From Acetobacter sp. (GTDB lineage Bacteria; Pseudomonadota; Alphaproteobacteria; Acetobacterales; Acetobacteraceae): a DNA stretch of 64,000 nucleotides. Both the position numbers and the translations under genes were made by a program. Numbering within the stretch: the stretch's first letter is position 1; the number at the start of each line of letters is the position of its first letter. This document shows, in pieces, positions 1 through 9,877 of the stretch. Below the pieces are notes generated by a model. The model was not told the origin of the DNA and ran no database searches. It saw nothing but the letters and a program-made list of their open reading frames with translations. Location of the stretch: contig JAAYUA010000119.1 in the NCBI GenBank assembly GCA_012517935.1, positions 27,892 to 91,891 on the forward strand, in the 5' to 3' direction.

Positions 1-189
1 TCTTATCTTGAGAAAATATTTAGGGAAGCAAGAGGCTTCTCTGCCTTGGAAATTATAAGACGGCTGACAGGATATGCGCATACGCCATATTTTGCACATC
101 TGCCGGAGGCCTTGAGTGGTGAGCGTCAGGCAGAAGCATTGTCTTTTGCATTGTCACTTTTGACTGAAGATCAGGTTTCAGGTGGGTAA
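1..189 (+). CDS. C-terminal fragment of an unknown protein, truncated by the window edge
   Basis: Frame 1 is open from base 1 to TAA at 187-189 (SYLEKIFREARGFSALEIIRRLTGYAHTPYF...QVSGG*). It overlaps the convergent PepSY gene by 12 bp. Confidence 0.5.
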   Translation, partial: SYLEKIFREARGFSALEIIRRLTGYAHTPYFAHLPEALSGERQAEALSFALSLLTEDQVSGG

Positions 190-1740
190 ATGCGTTGTCG
201 CTAACTGAGGAAAAGATTTGCTCATTTGTCGTTTCGCGAAAAATCCAAAACAGACGGTCTGAATAAGAGCAACCAGAAGAATACCCGTGGAGGATAAATC
301 TCCCTCATGCAACGCGCGCTTGAGAGCGATGGCAGCAAGCGCTCCGTTTGAACAGGTAAGAAATATCAGGAAGATAAAATTGCTTTTCTCGAGTGGAAAG
401 GTAAAGGATGCCGCAATAAACAATATGAAAACCGTATAATATATCAAAGATGAATCTGAAGAAGATATAGTTCCTGTTTGTGAGGCCGCAATGACAATAA
501 GAAGAGTTATTCCGGCAATGCATCCCGCGCAGCATCCAGAGGTCAGTCGCGCCAAAAACAATGTGCCGCGGGTGTCGGCACCTTTGCGTTGCCGAGATCT
601 GATCCAGAGGCGATTTCCGGTATAGAATAAGAAAGCTCCACCGAAACCAAGAATCAGATATCCCCATTTGACTATTGCACCACCGTAACTTCCGAAATGT
701 AGCGCAAAGAATGCGGTCAGAACTGCCATGCCACGAGACTGATGACCCGGAAGATACTCAGCCGACAGAATATGTCCGGTCATCGGGTCCAGAGTGGCAA
801 ATCCGCCTGTTGGTCCTCTCATGATAAAACGAGTGTCATGGCCGGTTACACGCAAGACCGGGCCTCCTCGACCTCCCCGCGCATGTTCGGCATATTCGAT
901 CGTGTCTGGAATGAATCCGGGTGCTTCCTGTGCCAATGAAGTAATGATTTTAGTCGGAATTAAAGGAAATCCGTTCGCGGGTGGAGGGGTAAAGGGCGTT
1001 ATGGGGCGCTCATGTCCTGGCATTTCATGATTTGTGGCAGGGGAGGCAAATAATTTCTGTTCGATGGCATAGATAGGTTCATGGAATGCAAAAACGACGG
1101 ATGTCAGCGCCATGACGAGATGAAAAGGGAGTGAGAAAAAACCAAATAGATTATGGATGTCGAGCCATGCCCGTTGTTCTGCGCCTTCAAGGCGAACAGC
1201 AAAGAGAGTTCGTTTCAGTGCGGGGAGGTAGACAATGACGCCTGAAACCAGAGCGAGAGCATAGGCAAGGGCGATGGTTCCCATGATGAGTGAGGCAGGG
1301 GCTTCGGTGAGGGGAAGTCCGACTTTCCGATGCAGGGTATCAATAAAAAAAGCAGTTCCCGAAGGGGGGCTGGTTATTGTGATCAGGCTTCCGTCTGCTG
1401 CCAGAGCTGCGGAGTTCATGACGGATGGTGCATGACCGCGATTATTTGCTTTTTCCGGCCACATCACGCGGCCTGGTTTCTGGCTATTGGGGTTCAGGAC
1501 AATTGTGTATGCCTTGCGTGCTTCGGGATGCGCGGCAAAAACCTTATTAAGAAGCTCCGGCGTCTGGTCAATCGGAACGGCCTTTGGAAGTGTGGAAACT
1601 GGCGTCAGCCAATTTTGTAGTGTCTGTTCAAACATGCTTACAGAACCAGCATAAAACGCGACGAACAGGAAAAGACCGGTAATGATTCCGGCCCAGCTAT
1701 GAACTTCGCGGTAAACGCGGACGATATCGGATCTGATCAT
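178..1740 (-). CDS. PepSY-associated TM helix domain protein (putative iron/siderophore reductase-type inner membrane protein)
   Basis: N-terminus MIRSDIVRVYREVHSWAGIITGLFLFVAFYAGS and WLDIHNLFGFFSLPFHLVMA are typical of the PepSY_TM family. Start 1740 gives an ATGA overlap with the upstream gene. Confidence 0.85.
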   Translation of the reverse strand: MIRSDIVRVYREVHSWAGIITGLFLFVAFYAGSVSMFEQTLQNWLTPVSTLPKAVPIDQTPELLNKVFAAHPEARKAYTIVLNPNSQKPGRVMWPEKANNRGHAPSVMNSAALAADGSLITITSPPSGTAFFIDTLHRKVGLPLTEAPASLIMGTIALAYALALVSGVIVYLPALKRTLFAVRLEGAEQRAWLDIHNLFGFFSLPFHLVMALTSVVFAFHEPIYAIEQKLFASPATNHEMPGHERPITPFTPPPANGFPLIPTKIITSLAQEAPGFIPDTIEYAEHARGGRGGPVLRVTGHDTRFIMRGPTGGFATLDPMTGHILSAEYLPGHQSRGMAVLTAFFALHFGSYGGAIVKWGYLILGFGGAFLFYTGNRLWIRSRQRKGADTRGTLFLARLTSGCCAGCIAGITLLIVIAASQTGTISSSDSSLIYYTVFILFIAASFTFPLEKSNFIFLIFLTCSNGALAAIALKRALHEGDLSSTGILLVALIQTVCFGFFAKRQMSKSFPQLATTHLPT

Positions 1741-2036
1741 GACAAACCAGCATGTTTGAGGAGGGCGAACAGCGCCCATAGGATAAGAGCGGACCCGCTA
1801 AGGATCAGCCATGCCCGCAGGCCGGATACGAACAGGAAGCAGCTACAGATGCATAGGGTCCAGATAAAGGCGGTGAGCCACATGAGTGCTTGTGAGGAAA
1901 TGGCCATGGGGCTGGCATTTGCCCCGCAGAGGGTGCCGGCAACAGCCAGGATAGCGGTGGATAGAAAAGCCCCGGCGATCACTCCGGCCGAAAGCTGCCC
2001 TCTCCAGTGTTGTATCGTCAGATTTCTGTCATTCAT
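1737..2036 (-). CDS. small 3-TM membrane protein, DUF3649-like, of the iron-uptake module
   Basis: 99 aa hydrophobic ORF, coupled by overlap to the genes on both sides in a TonB-receptor/PepSY operon. Confidence 0.65.
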   Translation of the reverse strand: MNDRNLTIQHWRGQLSAGVIAGAFLSTAILAVAGTLCGANASPMAISSQALMWLTAFIWTLCICSCFLFVSGLRAWLILSGSALILWALFALLKHAGLS

Positions 2037-2320
2037 TTTGAAGAACCGTTATGTTTAACAATAGAAATAACAAAAGGCAGAAGACTGCATGAAATCATTA
2101 GCAATACGATCACCATGAAGCAGGATGCTGCCTTACCTTTTGCGGAAAGAAAAAGAGAAAGGGAGATCAATAATGTTACGCATGCACCCATGAAATATAA
2201 GCGAGGTCTGGAGGATGTTTTGACGGCGATCTGCTTCGGAGAAGAGATGTAGAAAAGAATTCCGGCAAGGAGACTAAAAAAAGTGGCCACGCCGGAGAGG
2301 AAAGCGTTTTCTGTCACCAC
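2033..2320 (-). CDS. small membrane protein, DUF3325-like, of the iron-uptake module
   Basis: 95 aa, three hydrophobic segments, overlaps neighbours by 4-7 bp within the same operon. Confidence 0.65.
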   Translation of the reverse strand: MVTENAFLSGVATFFSLLAGILFYISSPKQIAVKTSSRPRLYFMGACVTLLISLSLFLSAKGKAASCFMVIVLLMISCSLLPFVISIVKHNGSSK

Positions 2321-4566
2321 CGGTATTCCAGCCTCATGGTCAGGCTTCGTCCTTGACCGTAATAGCAGGCAGAGACTGCCGTGCAGGTCGCGACAAAGCG
2401 CTTGTCAGCAATGTTTCGCATGTTGACCGAGAAAGAGAGGCCGTCATAAAGCGGATGCGCTTTTCCGACATCATAACGCAGGAACATGTCAAAAAGCGTG
2501 TATCCTGGAATTGAGAGAGTGTTTGCGGTATTCCCGTAACTGTGCCCGGTATAGCGGACTCCTCCACCAATCCCCATTCCCCGGAATGTGCCGTGCTGGA
2601 TGCGTTGATCAATGAAGAGAGATGCCATCCATTTTGGGGCCTGCGGCAGATAATTGCCAACCTGCTGACTATAGTTTGAACGCGTTATTTTGGGGTCGCT
2701 GCGTGTGCCTGTGAAAATGACTGCCATGTCCCAGGGAAGTGTTGCTCGCCCTTCGAGTTCGAGCCCACGTATGCGTCCTTGCCCGGTTTGAACAAGGCAT
2801 GTGGCTGTGCCACACATTTCTCCACCCGGAGATGGGGTTGTCATATTGTTTTGTTTGATCTGATAAGCCCCGAAGGTGATATAAATTGATTTCTTATATT
2901 GATAGCGTAGACCAGCCTCATACTGATCTCCTGTTGTTGGTTTAAATGGTGTGCCATCAAGAGACGTAGATGGGTCCGATACCTGAGGCTGAAATGAAGT
3001 GGCATAGCTGAAATATGGGGCCAGACCGAAATCAAACAGATAGACGGCGCCAGCTCTCCACGTAAGTTTCTGAGATTTTGTCACGTAGGTTTTTTGAGTC
3101 AAAATGTTCAGAGTGTCATCTGTTGCCCAGTCCTGACGTCCACCGACTGTTACGCGCAGCTTTTCGATTTTGATCTGATCCTGAAAATAAATCCCGTTTT
3201 GATGAGAAACGGTTCGGGTATAGACTTGTGGGGACATGTTGTCGGCATATCCCAGAGATCCTCTGGGAACAGGATCAAAAATATTCAGCGTTGGAAGAAC
3301 AAATGCTGAATTCACAAGATCCCGTGAGCTTTCCCAGTTTGTGTAGAAATAATCAGTACCGATAAGGAATGTATGCGCAACGGGACCCGTTTTGACGTGG
3401 CTTTCAGCTTGGGTGTCCATAGTAACACCCTGAGAGCGTCCTCGTCCCTCAACGGCCCTGCGGTTTACGGTTTCTCCCGGCACGCATCCGGCAAGCGTCG
3501 CTGGGCATTTGGCGAGTGTGTCTCCGGATAGTACGGTCGCTCTGTAAAGGTTATCGATGTAGGTATAGCGGGTGTTGTTGCGAATAGTCAGATATTGGCT
3601 GAAATAATGCTCCAGAAACGAGCCAAAGAGAGCCTGTGTACGGTTGAATTTATTCCAGTCAGGTTCACCTATATTTGCGTTGTTTTTGATGTAGCGTCCG
3701 TTGGATGGCAATAATGTTCCCGTCTGGGGAAGGAACTGGAAAGTGGATCCTCCTGCATCACGTTGATATTGGGCCAGAAGGGTCCATGAAGATTTATTGG
3801 CATAGTGCCATGTGAAACTGGGAGAAACGTAATAACGGCCATTGGTAACGTCATTGACCTGAGTTCCGCCATAACGTGCGACTGCGACCAGTCGTCCCTG
3901 AATTTTCCCGGAATGGTTCAGTTTTCCTGAGATGTCTCCGGCCAATTGCCCTTGCCAGTTTTCAAGTTCAGTGAAACCTGCGGTTTGCGCGAAGAAATCT
4001 CCGTGTGTTTTTTCCGTGGGTTTTTTGGTCGTCAGGTTGACGATACCTCCAGGCGCTGTCTGGCCGTAGAGCGCTCCGGATGGGCCTTTCAGGACTTCGA
4101 TCTGTTGAAGGGCAAACGGATCGAATGATGTGCGTGTCCACTGACCTCCGGAAGGCAGGCGCAAGCCATCAACAAAGTTATTATTTGAAGAAAAGCCCCC
4201 GGCACCAAAGCCCCTGACTGAAACTTCATCAACACGACTATCTATTCCTGAAGGTTCCGATTGAACACCAGCAGTATATGCCAGCGCATCGGCAATCGTC
4301 GGAGAGGCCCGCAACTCAATTTCATCCCGGGAAATAATAGATATTGTCTGAGGAGATTCTATGATTGGTGTTCGTGTTTTTGTTGAAGATGTTGCATGGG
4401 ACAGACCCGTTGCCGTGACATTGATGATTTCTGTCTTATCGTTGAATTTAGATGTTTTTTTATTTTTTGAATCCATTCTGTGTTCAGCCGCATGAGCGCG
4501 GGGGATTGAATATCCGGCAAGCATCACAGAGACGATAAATCGAACCAGAATGGGTGGTTGTTGCAT
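2314..4566 (-). CDS. TonB-dependent siderophore receptor
   Basis: Plug domain (TPIIESPQTISIISRDEIELRASPTIADALAYTAGV...VEVLKGPSGALYGQTAPGGIVNLTTKKP) and a C-terminal beta-barrel ending in an aromatic residue (LEYRW). Confidence 0.95.
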   Translation of the reverse strand: MQQPPILVRFIVSVMLAGYSIPRAHAAEHRMDSKNKKTSKFNDKTEIINVTATGLSHATSSTKTRTPIIESPQTISIISRDEIELRASPTIADALAYTAGVQSEPSGIDSRVDEVSVRGFGAGGFSSNNNFVDGLRLPSGGQWTRTSFDPFALQQIEVLKGPSGALYGQTAPGGIVNLTTKKPTEKTHGDFFAQTAGFTELENWQGQLAGDISGKLNHSGKIQGRLVAVARYGGTQVNDVTNGRYYVSPSFTWHYANKSSWTLLAQYQRDAGGSTFQFLPQTGTLLPSNGRYIKNNANIGEPDWNKFNRTQALFGSFLEHYFSQYLTIRNNTRYTYIDNLYRATVLSGDTLAKCPATLAGCVPGETVNRRAVEGRGRSQGVTMDTQAESHVKTGPVAHTFLIGTDYFYTNWESSRDLVNSAFVLPTLNIFDPVPRGSLGYADNMSPQVYTRTVSHQNGIYFQDQIKIEKLRVTVGGRQDWATDDTLNILTQKTYVTKSQKLTWRAGAVYLFDFGLAPYFSYATSFQPQVSDPSTSLDGTPFKPTTGDQYEAGLRYQYKKSIYITFGAYQIKQNNMTTPSPGGEMCGTATCLVQTGQGRIRGLELEGRATLPWDMAVIFTGTRSDPKITRSNYSQQVGNYLPQAPKWMASLFIDQRIQHGTFRGMGIGGGVRYTGHSYGNTANTLSIPGYTLFDMFLRYDVGKAHPLYDGLSFSVNMRNIADKRFVATCTAVSACYYGQGRSLTMRLEYRW

Positions 4567-4606
4567 GAATCATTTTCCGGGTGGCGAAGAACGAGGCGGT
4601 ATATCA

Positions 4607-4633
4607 TGCAATTAAGAATGAATGTCAATTGCA
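4607..4633. promoter_or_regulatory. candidate Fur operator upstream of the TonB siderophore receptor
   Basis: TGCAATT-aagaatgaatgtc-AATTGCA: perfect 7-bp inverted arms. The core GCAATTAAGAATGAATGTCAATTGC matches an idealised GCAAATGAGAATCATTCTCATTTGC at 19/25 positions by hand alignment. It lies about 40 bp upstream of the receptor start codon. Confidence 0.6.
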
Positions 4634-5092
4634 AATGGGTAAGGAAATGTTTTGTCATGTGTGTCCAAAATTTTCTGTCAGAAAATAAGGATCCACAAAA
4701 TCATATTATAATAGAGTAGGAATGATATTTTTATGGATTTTTGAGATATGTCTGTTTTACGCTGTTGTAACAGAGTCATTATGGGCGTGCGCATATGGGG
4801 GCCAGAATTGCATTGATGGAGATATATTCTGATTTAGAATAACATTATAAATATATGTAGATGAAATATAGAATATATGTATGTTTATTAACGTTACATG
4901 GTGACAGATATATAAATAAAAATTTTCTATATAATTTATTGCACAATATTTCTATCAATAATCATGTGTGCATCAAATAATTTCATTCATTAAATTTCTC
5001 CGGCAATGATGTTGACCTTTTTGGTTTTATTTCTGATCAGATGCATCCTGATTTTTCTATTATTAAGATAATCGCGGGAGTTTAAAGAGAGC

Positions 5093-7150
5093 GTGTCTGC
5101 GCAGACGCAACAAGGGCAATGGTGGCGGCCGGTTTTGCCCACGCTGCCGGTTTCCGTGTTCCCACCCGGCTGGGTCGGGTTTGTTCTTCGCACATGGATT
5201 TCGCTCAGCCTTGCACTTGCTGCGGCGTTCTGGTTGCAGATTGATGGTCCTTCCGGAGCTGCGGTCACGGTAATGATTCTTGCCCAGCCACTCCGGGGGC
5301 AAGCATTGTCCAAGGCGTTCTGGCGTCTTCTGGGAACTTTGGCCGGGATGCTGGCTTCGATTGCGCTGGTCGCTGCTTTTCCGCAGGAACGCTCAGTCTT
5401 TCTTCTTGGTGCAGCTCTGTGGATGGCGTTTTGCGCCTTTGTCGGTGTGATTGAGCGGAATTTTCGGTCCTATGGCACATTGCTGGCTGGATATACCGTC
5501 GCATTGGTCGCGCTTGGCAGCATGAACCGTCCGCAGGATGTGTTTGATGTTGCATTTGCTCGTGTCAGTTGTATCGGCATCGGGATTGGTGCAGTCGCCG
5601 TTGTGAATGTTGTCAGTGGCGCGCCGGAAGCATGGCGCGGTCTGGCGCGTGGCATGGACAGGATGGCCCGCCGAATTCGTTCTCTAGGACGAATGGCGCT
5701 CAGAGGTGAGGGGGTTCCTGATATGTGGGAGACCACGGGACTGGTCTCGGAAGTTCTCTCGCTCTTGACGCAGATTTCCTATGCCCGGATGGAGATTGAC
5801 CGGGCTCCCTTGCGGCTGGCCGGAGCGCAACGCGGAATTGTTGGCATGCTGGAGGTGATCGGATGCAGTCATGAGCTGGCGATCGCCAGAGGGGCTGGTC
5901 ACGTTTCTCCGCTGCTTCTGGAGCATGTCGAGAAATGGAAAGACCATAAAATCTCCAGAACTTCCCGCGAAAATATCATGTCTGTCATATGGCGGCAGAT
6001 CAGGCAGGAAGATCCTGATTTCAGACCGACGACATATGATGCTTATTTTCTGGAGAGGGCATCAGCTCTGATCAGCAATAATGTTCATATTTTTACAGGC
6101 ATGAATACGTTGCTGCATGGCGCACCGTTGCGCGACATGGAATTACGTGAAGAGCTTGGAAGTCACACTGACCTGATTTCAGCCCTGATCGCGGGATTTC
6201 GTGTTTTTATTGGCTTTGTTCTCGCAGCATTATTGTGTGTTGCTCTCGGTCAGCCTGATGATCGTATGGGACTTGCCCAGACAGCCTTGACGCTTGTGCT
6301 TGCAGCCACAGCGGTGGATACGGTCAAGTTCGGAACTGGCGCGTTGATAGGAATTCCTGCGGCCTCTCTGGTGGCGTCCGTGATGCATTTTTTCATTTTG
6401 CCACATGTTACAGATATGCCCGCCCTGATTTTGGTGTTTTTCCCGCTGGTCCTGATCTCATGCTTGGCGCTCATGAACGCAAAGCTTGGTGCGATCGCCT
6501 TCAATTTCGCAGTTTTCCTACCAGTGATTATCGGCCTTGATAATCACTATTCTATGGATCCGGTGGGGTTTGTGGACCGGTGTGTTTTCTATGTCATGTC
6601 GGCCGCTCTTTCTTTTATCATTCTGGTTCTTCTTTTGCCGTCCAAACCAAGATTTCAAAGAATGGAACTTGTGATTTCTTCGGGTCAGGATTTTGAAAGG
6701 CAGAGGTCCGGTCGTGGGGAGTTGATGGGACCAGAGCTTGTCGGACGTCTTTATGATCGCCTTTCAATGTTGCAGGCACGCAGCAGAAGGATCGTACGAA
6801 CAGGATCTTCTGCAAGGCATGTTTTTAATCGTGTGGCGGGTATTGAAGGTTTCACCATGACGATCGCGCGGCTTCGTTATGTTTTGGTTCAGGCGGAAAA
6901 ATGGCCACGCCTTGCAAAAGTTGCTCAGGATGCACGTCGGGAGCTTTTCGAGGAAAAATATGGGAACATGCAGGATCAGCTCACTCGCCATGCAATGATT
7001 TTCCTTCAGCTTTCAGAAAGCGGAGAGGAAGATGAAAGAGTGAGAGCCTTGACCTGTGTGGCGGGATTGCAAGCTGTTTCAGAAGCTTTTTTGCGGAATC
7101 ACAGGACGCTGACACATTATGGTCTTACAGTTCCCCGTGGAGCGGCATAA
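5093..7150 (+). CDS. FUSC family (AaeB-like) inner membrane efflux protein
   Basis: Two hydrophobic repeats (WISLSLALAAAFWLQIDGPSGAAVTVMILAQPLRGQALSKAFWRLLGTLAG). Followed by DUF1656 and HlyD genes, the classical aaeBXA-like order. GTG start. Confidence 0.9.
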   Translation: MSAQTQQGQWWRPVLPTLPVSVFPPGWVGFVLRTWISLSLALAAAFWLQIDGPSGAAVTVMILAQPLRGQALSKAFWRLLGTLAGMLASIALVAAFPQERSVFLLGAALWMAFCAFVGVIERNFRSYGTLLAGYTVALVALGSMNRPQDVFDVAFARVSCIGIGIGAVAVVNVVSGAPEAWRGLARGMDRMARRIRSLGRMALRGEGVPDMWETTGLVSEVLSLLTQISYARMEIDRAPLRLAGAQRGIVGMLEVIGCSHELAIARGAGHVSPLLLEHVEKWKDHKISRTSRENIMSVIWRQIRQEDPDFRPTTYDAYFLERASALISNNVHIFTGMNTLLHGAPLRDMELREELGSHTDLISALIAGFRVFIGFVLAALLCVALGQPDDRMGLAQTALTLVLAATAVDTVKFGTGALIGIPAASLVASVMHFFILPHVTDMPALILVFFPLVLISCLALMNAKLGAIAFNFAVFLPVIIGLDNHYSMDPVGFVDRCVFYVMSAALSFIILVLLLPSKPRFQRMELVISSGQDFERQRSGRGELMGPELVGRLYDRLSMLQARSRRIVRTGSSARHVFNRVAGIEGFTMTIARLRYVLVQAEKWPRLAKVAQDARRELFEEKYGNMQDQLTRHAMIFLQLSESGEEDERVRALTCVAGLQAVSEAFLRNHRTLTHYGLTVPRGAA

Positions 7151-7344
7151 TGAGGCAAGTCATTGATCTTGAAGGCGTTCTGGTTTCAGCCTTTGTGCTG
7201 AACATGGGGTTAGCGCTCGTAACCCTTGCGATCCTTCGATGGTTGTTAAGCAAATTCGATCTGTGGCGTTTTATCTGGAATCCACCACTGGCCCAGTTTG
7301 GTCTTTTGATCATTCTGATAGGCCTTTACACACTTATGATATAG
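7150..7344 (+). CDS. DUF1656 domain small membrane protein (AaeX-like)
   Basis: 64 aa, 2 TM, overlaps the FUSC gene, located between FUSC and HlyD genes. Confidence 0.85.
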   Translation: MRQVIDLEGVLVSAFVLNMGLALVTLAILRWLLSKFDLWRFIWNPPLAQFGLLIILIGLYTLMI

Positions 7345-7357
7345 AGGAGCGGGAATT

Positions 7358-8305
7358 TTGTTACCGCGTGCATTGCGCCTCATACGCTTATCCATGACAC
7401 TGGCCATTTTGGTGGTTGCGGCAGTCGTTGCCGTTGTTCTTTGGGATTATTACACGGCATCTCCGTGGACACGTAATGGTCAGGTACGTGCCCAGGTTGT
7501 GAATATTGCTCCGCGTGTTTCCGGACAGATCCAGAAAGTCAATGTGAAAGACAATCAATTCGTTCACTCCGGTGATGTCCTTTATGAAATTGATCCTTTT
7601 GATTTCAAGGTGGATCTTGAAGCAGCGCAGGCAAAAGTTGCTGAGGAAAAGGCCGATCTGGAATTCAGGCAGGCGCAGTTCATGCGACGTCAGGACATTC
7701 CGGGAATTGCAGTATCTGTTGAAGAAAAGCAGCAATTCAGAGCTGAAGCTGCTTTGGCGAAAGCCAGGTTTGATGCCGCAGAAGCGCAGTTGCGGCAGGC
7801 GCAGATCAATCTTGATCGCACCAAGGTCAGAAGCACTATCGACGGTTATGTAAACAATCTGACCATGTTGCCGGGAGATTATGCGACGGCAGGAAAACAG
7901 AACATTCAGATTGTGGATTCAGGTTCTTATTGGGTCGATGGATATTTTGAGGAAACCAAGCTCAAGCGTCTGCATATTGGGGAGCCGGTCCGGGTTGATC
8001 TGATGGGATATCATGATCCTGTTTTCGGACGCATAGAAAGTATTACACGAGGAATCGCAACAGATAATGCGGCTTTATCCACTCAGGGATTGCCGTCCGT
8101 TGATCCTGTTTATACCTGGGTTCGTCTGGCGCAGCGCGTTCCAGTACGCGTGAAGCTGGAGAAAATTCCTGACAACATAACACTTGTTGCCGGAACGACA
8201 GCGACGGTATCGATTGTCAGTGAAGAAGGTCGCCGTCATCATATGTCGACGAAAGACGCGCTGGAGCATTTAGGCGATGACCTGAGGCACATGACCGGAC
8301 GCTGA
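7358..8305 (+). CDS. HlyD family secretion/efflux periplasmic adaptor (AaeA-like)
   Basis: Single N-terminal TM, VNIAPRVSGQIQKVNVKDNQFVHSGDVLYEIDP biotinyl-lipoyl motif and coiled coil. TTG start. Confidence 0.9.
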   Translation: MLPRALRLIRLSMTLAILVVAAVVAVVLWDYYTASPWTRNGQVRAQVVNIAPRVSGQIQKVNVKDNQFVHSGDVLYEIDPFDFKVDLEAAQAKVAEEKADLEFRQAQFMRRQDIPGIAVSVEEKQQFRAEAALAKARFDAAEAQLRQAQINLDRTKVRSTIDGYVNNLTMLPGDYATAGKQNIQIVDSGSYWVDGYFEETKLKRLHIGEPVRVDLMGYHDPVFGRIESITRGIATDNAALSTQGLPSVDPVYTWVRLAQRVPVRVKLEKIPDNITLVAGTTATVSIVSEEGRRHHMSTKDALEHLGDDLRHMTGR

Positions 8306-8338
8306 CTTGCTGTCGGTGCCGGCCAATGTGCCATCAGA

Positions 8339-9877
8339 TTACTGGTGGATGCTGGCGGCGGTGATTTCGCCGGCAGGTGAAGGCGTGTGAAGTCCGCTAT
8401 ATTGCAGGACTCCAAAGGACATTGTCTCGTCAGGTGTTGGCAGAAGCTTGTCGTTCCATCCACCGCCAAGGGAACGGATGAGTCCGACAGTTGCCTGCTC
8501 GGCTCTTACCGCGACGCGAACTTCGGATATCCGTGCATCCAGAGCTGCTTCCTGAGCAACAATTGCATCAAGGTAGCTGGACAGACCGCCTCTATAGAGG
8601 GACATCGTCATGTCCTGCATCTGGATTGCCGTGCTGGCGGCACCCTGAAGGCGGATATCTTCTTCGTGAAGAAGTTTGACCCGGGACTGTTCGTTTTCCA
8701 CTTCACGGAATGCTGACAGGATCGTTGCGCGATATGTATCGCAGGTTTCCCGATAGGCAGACCATGAATATTGAAGGGCAGCTCGACGCATGCCGCCTTC
8801 AAAGATAGGCATGGAGGCTGTCGCGCCATAGCTCCACATGCTGTTTGCCAGTGTCGCCAGATTGAAACCACCAGCGTCAAAGCCACCATTCGCATTCAGC
8901 GAGATATGTGGATAAAACGCAGCGCGGGCGATACCGATGGATCGGTTGGCCTGAGCCATTTCCCTTTCTGCGGCTGAAATATCAGGTCTTCTCTGCAGCA
9001 GCTCGGATGGGATGCCCATGGGAATGGCAAGCTTCCGAAATGAGAATTCCGTTTGCGGCGCAATATGGAAATCTTCGGGAGGCGTGTTTGTCAGAACCGC
9101 GATGGCGTGTTCGGTGATTTCCCGTTGCGCCCGGACATCGAGTTCAGCAGCCTCAGCAACAAAAAGCCTGTTCTTGGCACGGGCAACATCAAGCTGCGGA
9201 GCCGCCTGATTCTGAAGCTGCGTTGTCGTCATTTCGACGGCTTTGCGATAGTAATTGACGGATTGGACATAAATTGCGTCCTGCGCATCATATCCGCGCA
9301 GTGCAATGTAATCTTCAGCCAGATCAGCTTCCAGACTCAGGCGAGCGCCTGCAAAATCGGCCGCTTTTTCCTGAGCGGCATATTTCTGCATCCGAACCTG
9401 ATTGCGGATTTCTGACCAGAAATCAGGCTCCCATGATGCCAGTCCACCATAGAAGGTGTCGCTGGCTGTTGTTGCTCCCTTGTAACGGAAAAGGGAGTCA
9501 TCGGATTGCTTATTGTCTGATGCACCAAATGCAATTCCAAAATGTGGAAGCAGGTCGGCACGTGCTTTCATGACCAGAGAGCGTGCCTGCTCGAAGCGTT
9601 CGGCAGCAGCTTTCAGGGTCGTGTTCTCCTTGACGGCCTTGTCTTCCAGATCGTTCAGAACCGGATCGTTCAGCATGGTCCACCAGTTCAGCGGAATCTG
9701 GTCGGCCGCCGGGTTGGCTTTGGCGAAGGGAGCCTGACCATTCCAGCTTGCGGGAACGATATAATGCGGTTTGACCTTTTCATAGGAAGGGGCAAGGTCA
9801 CAGCCGGAGAGTGTGAGGGCAGTCCCCAGTGCAGTGATGCACATGAGGCTGCGACGTATGGCGAGGTTTTTCGTCAT
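8339..9877 (-). CDS. RND efflux outer membrane lipoprotein (NodT/OprM family)
   Basis: Lipobox LTLSGC, then DLAPSYEKVKPHYIVPASW, LNDLEDKAVKENTTLKAAAERFEQAR and RPDISAAEREMAQANRSIGIARAAFYP motifs. Confidence 0.95.
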   Translation of the reverse strand: MTKNLAIRRSLMCITALGTALTLSGCDLAPSYEKVKPHYIVPASWNGQAPFAKANPAADQIPLNWWTMLNDPVLNDLEDKAVKENTTLKAAAERFEQARSLVMKARADLLPHFGIAFGASDNKQSDDSLFRYKGATTASDTFYGGLASWEPDFWSEIRNQVRMQKYAAQEKAADFAGARLSLEADLAEDYIALRGYDAQDAIYVQSVNYYRKAVEMTTTQLQNQAAPQLDVARAKNRLFVAEAAELDVRAQREITEHAIAVLTNTPPEDFHIAPQTEFSFRKLAIPMGIPSELLQRRPDISAAEREMAQANRSIGIARAAFYPHISLNANGGFDAGGFNLATLANSMWSYGATASMPIFEGGMRRAALQYSWSAYRETCDTYRATILSAFREVENEQSRVKLLHEEDIRLQGAASTAIQMQDMTMSLYRGGLSSYLDAIVAQEAALDARISEVRVAVRAEQATVGLIRSLGGGWNDKLLPTPDETMSFGVLQYSGLHTPSPAGEITAASIHQ

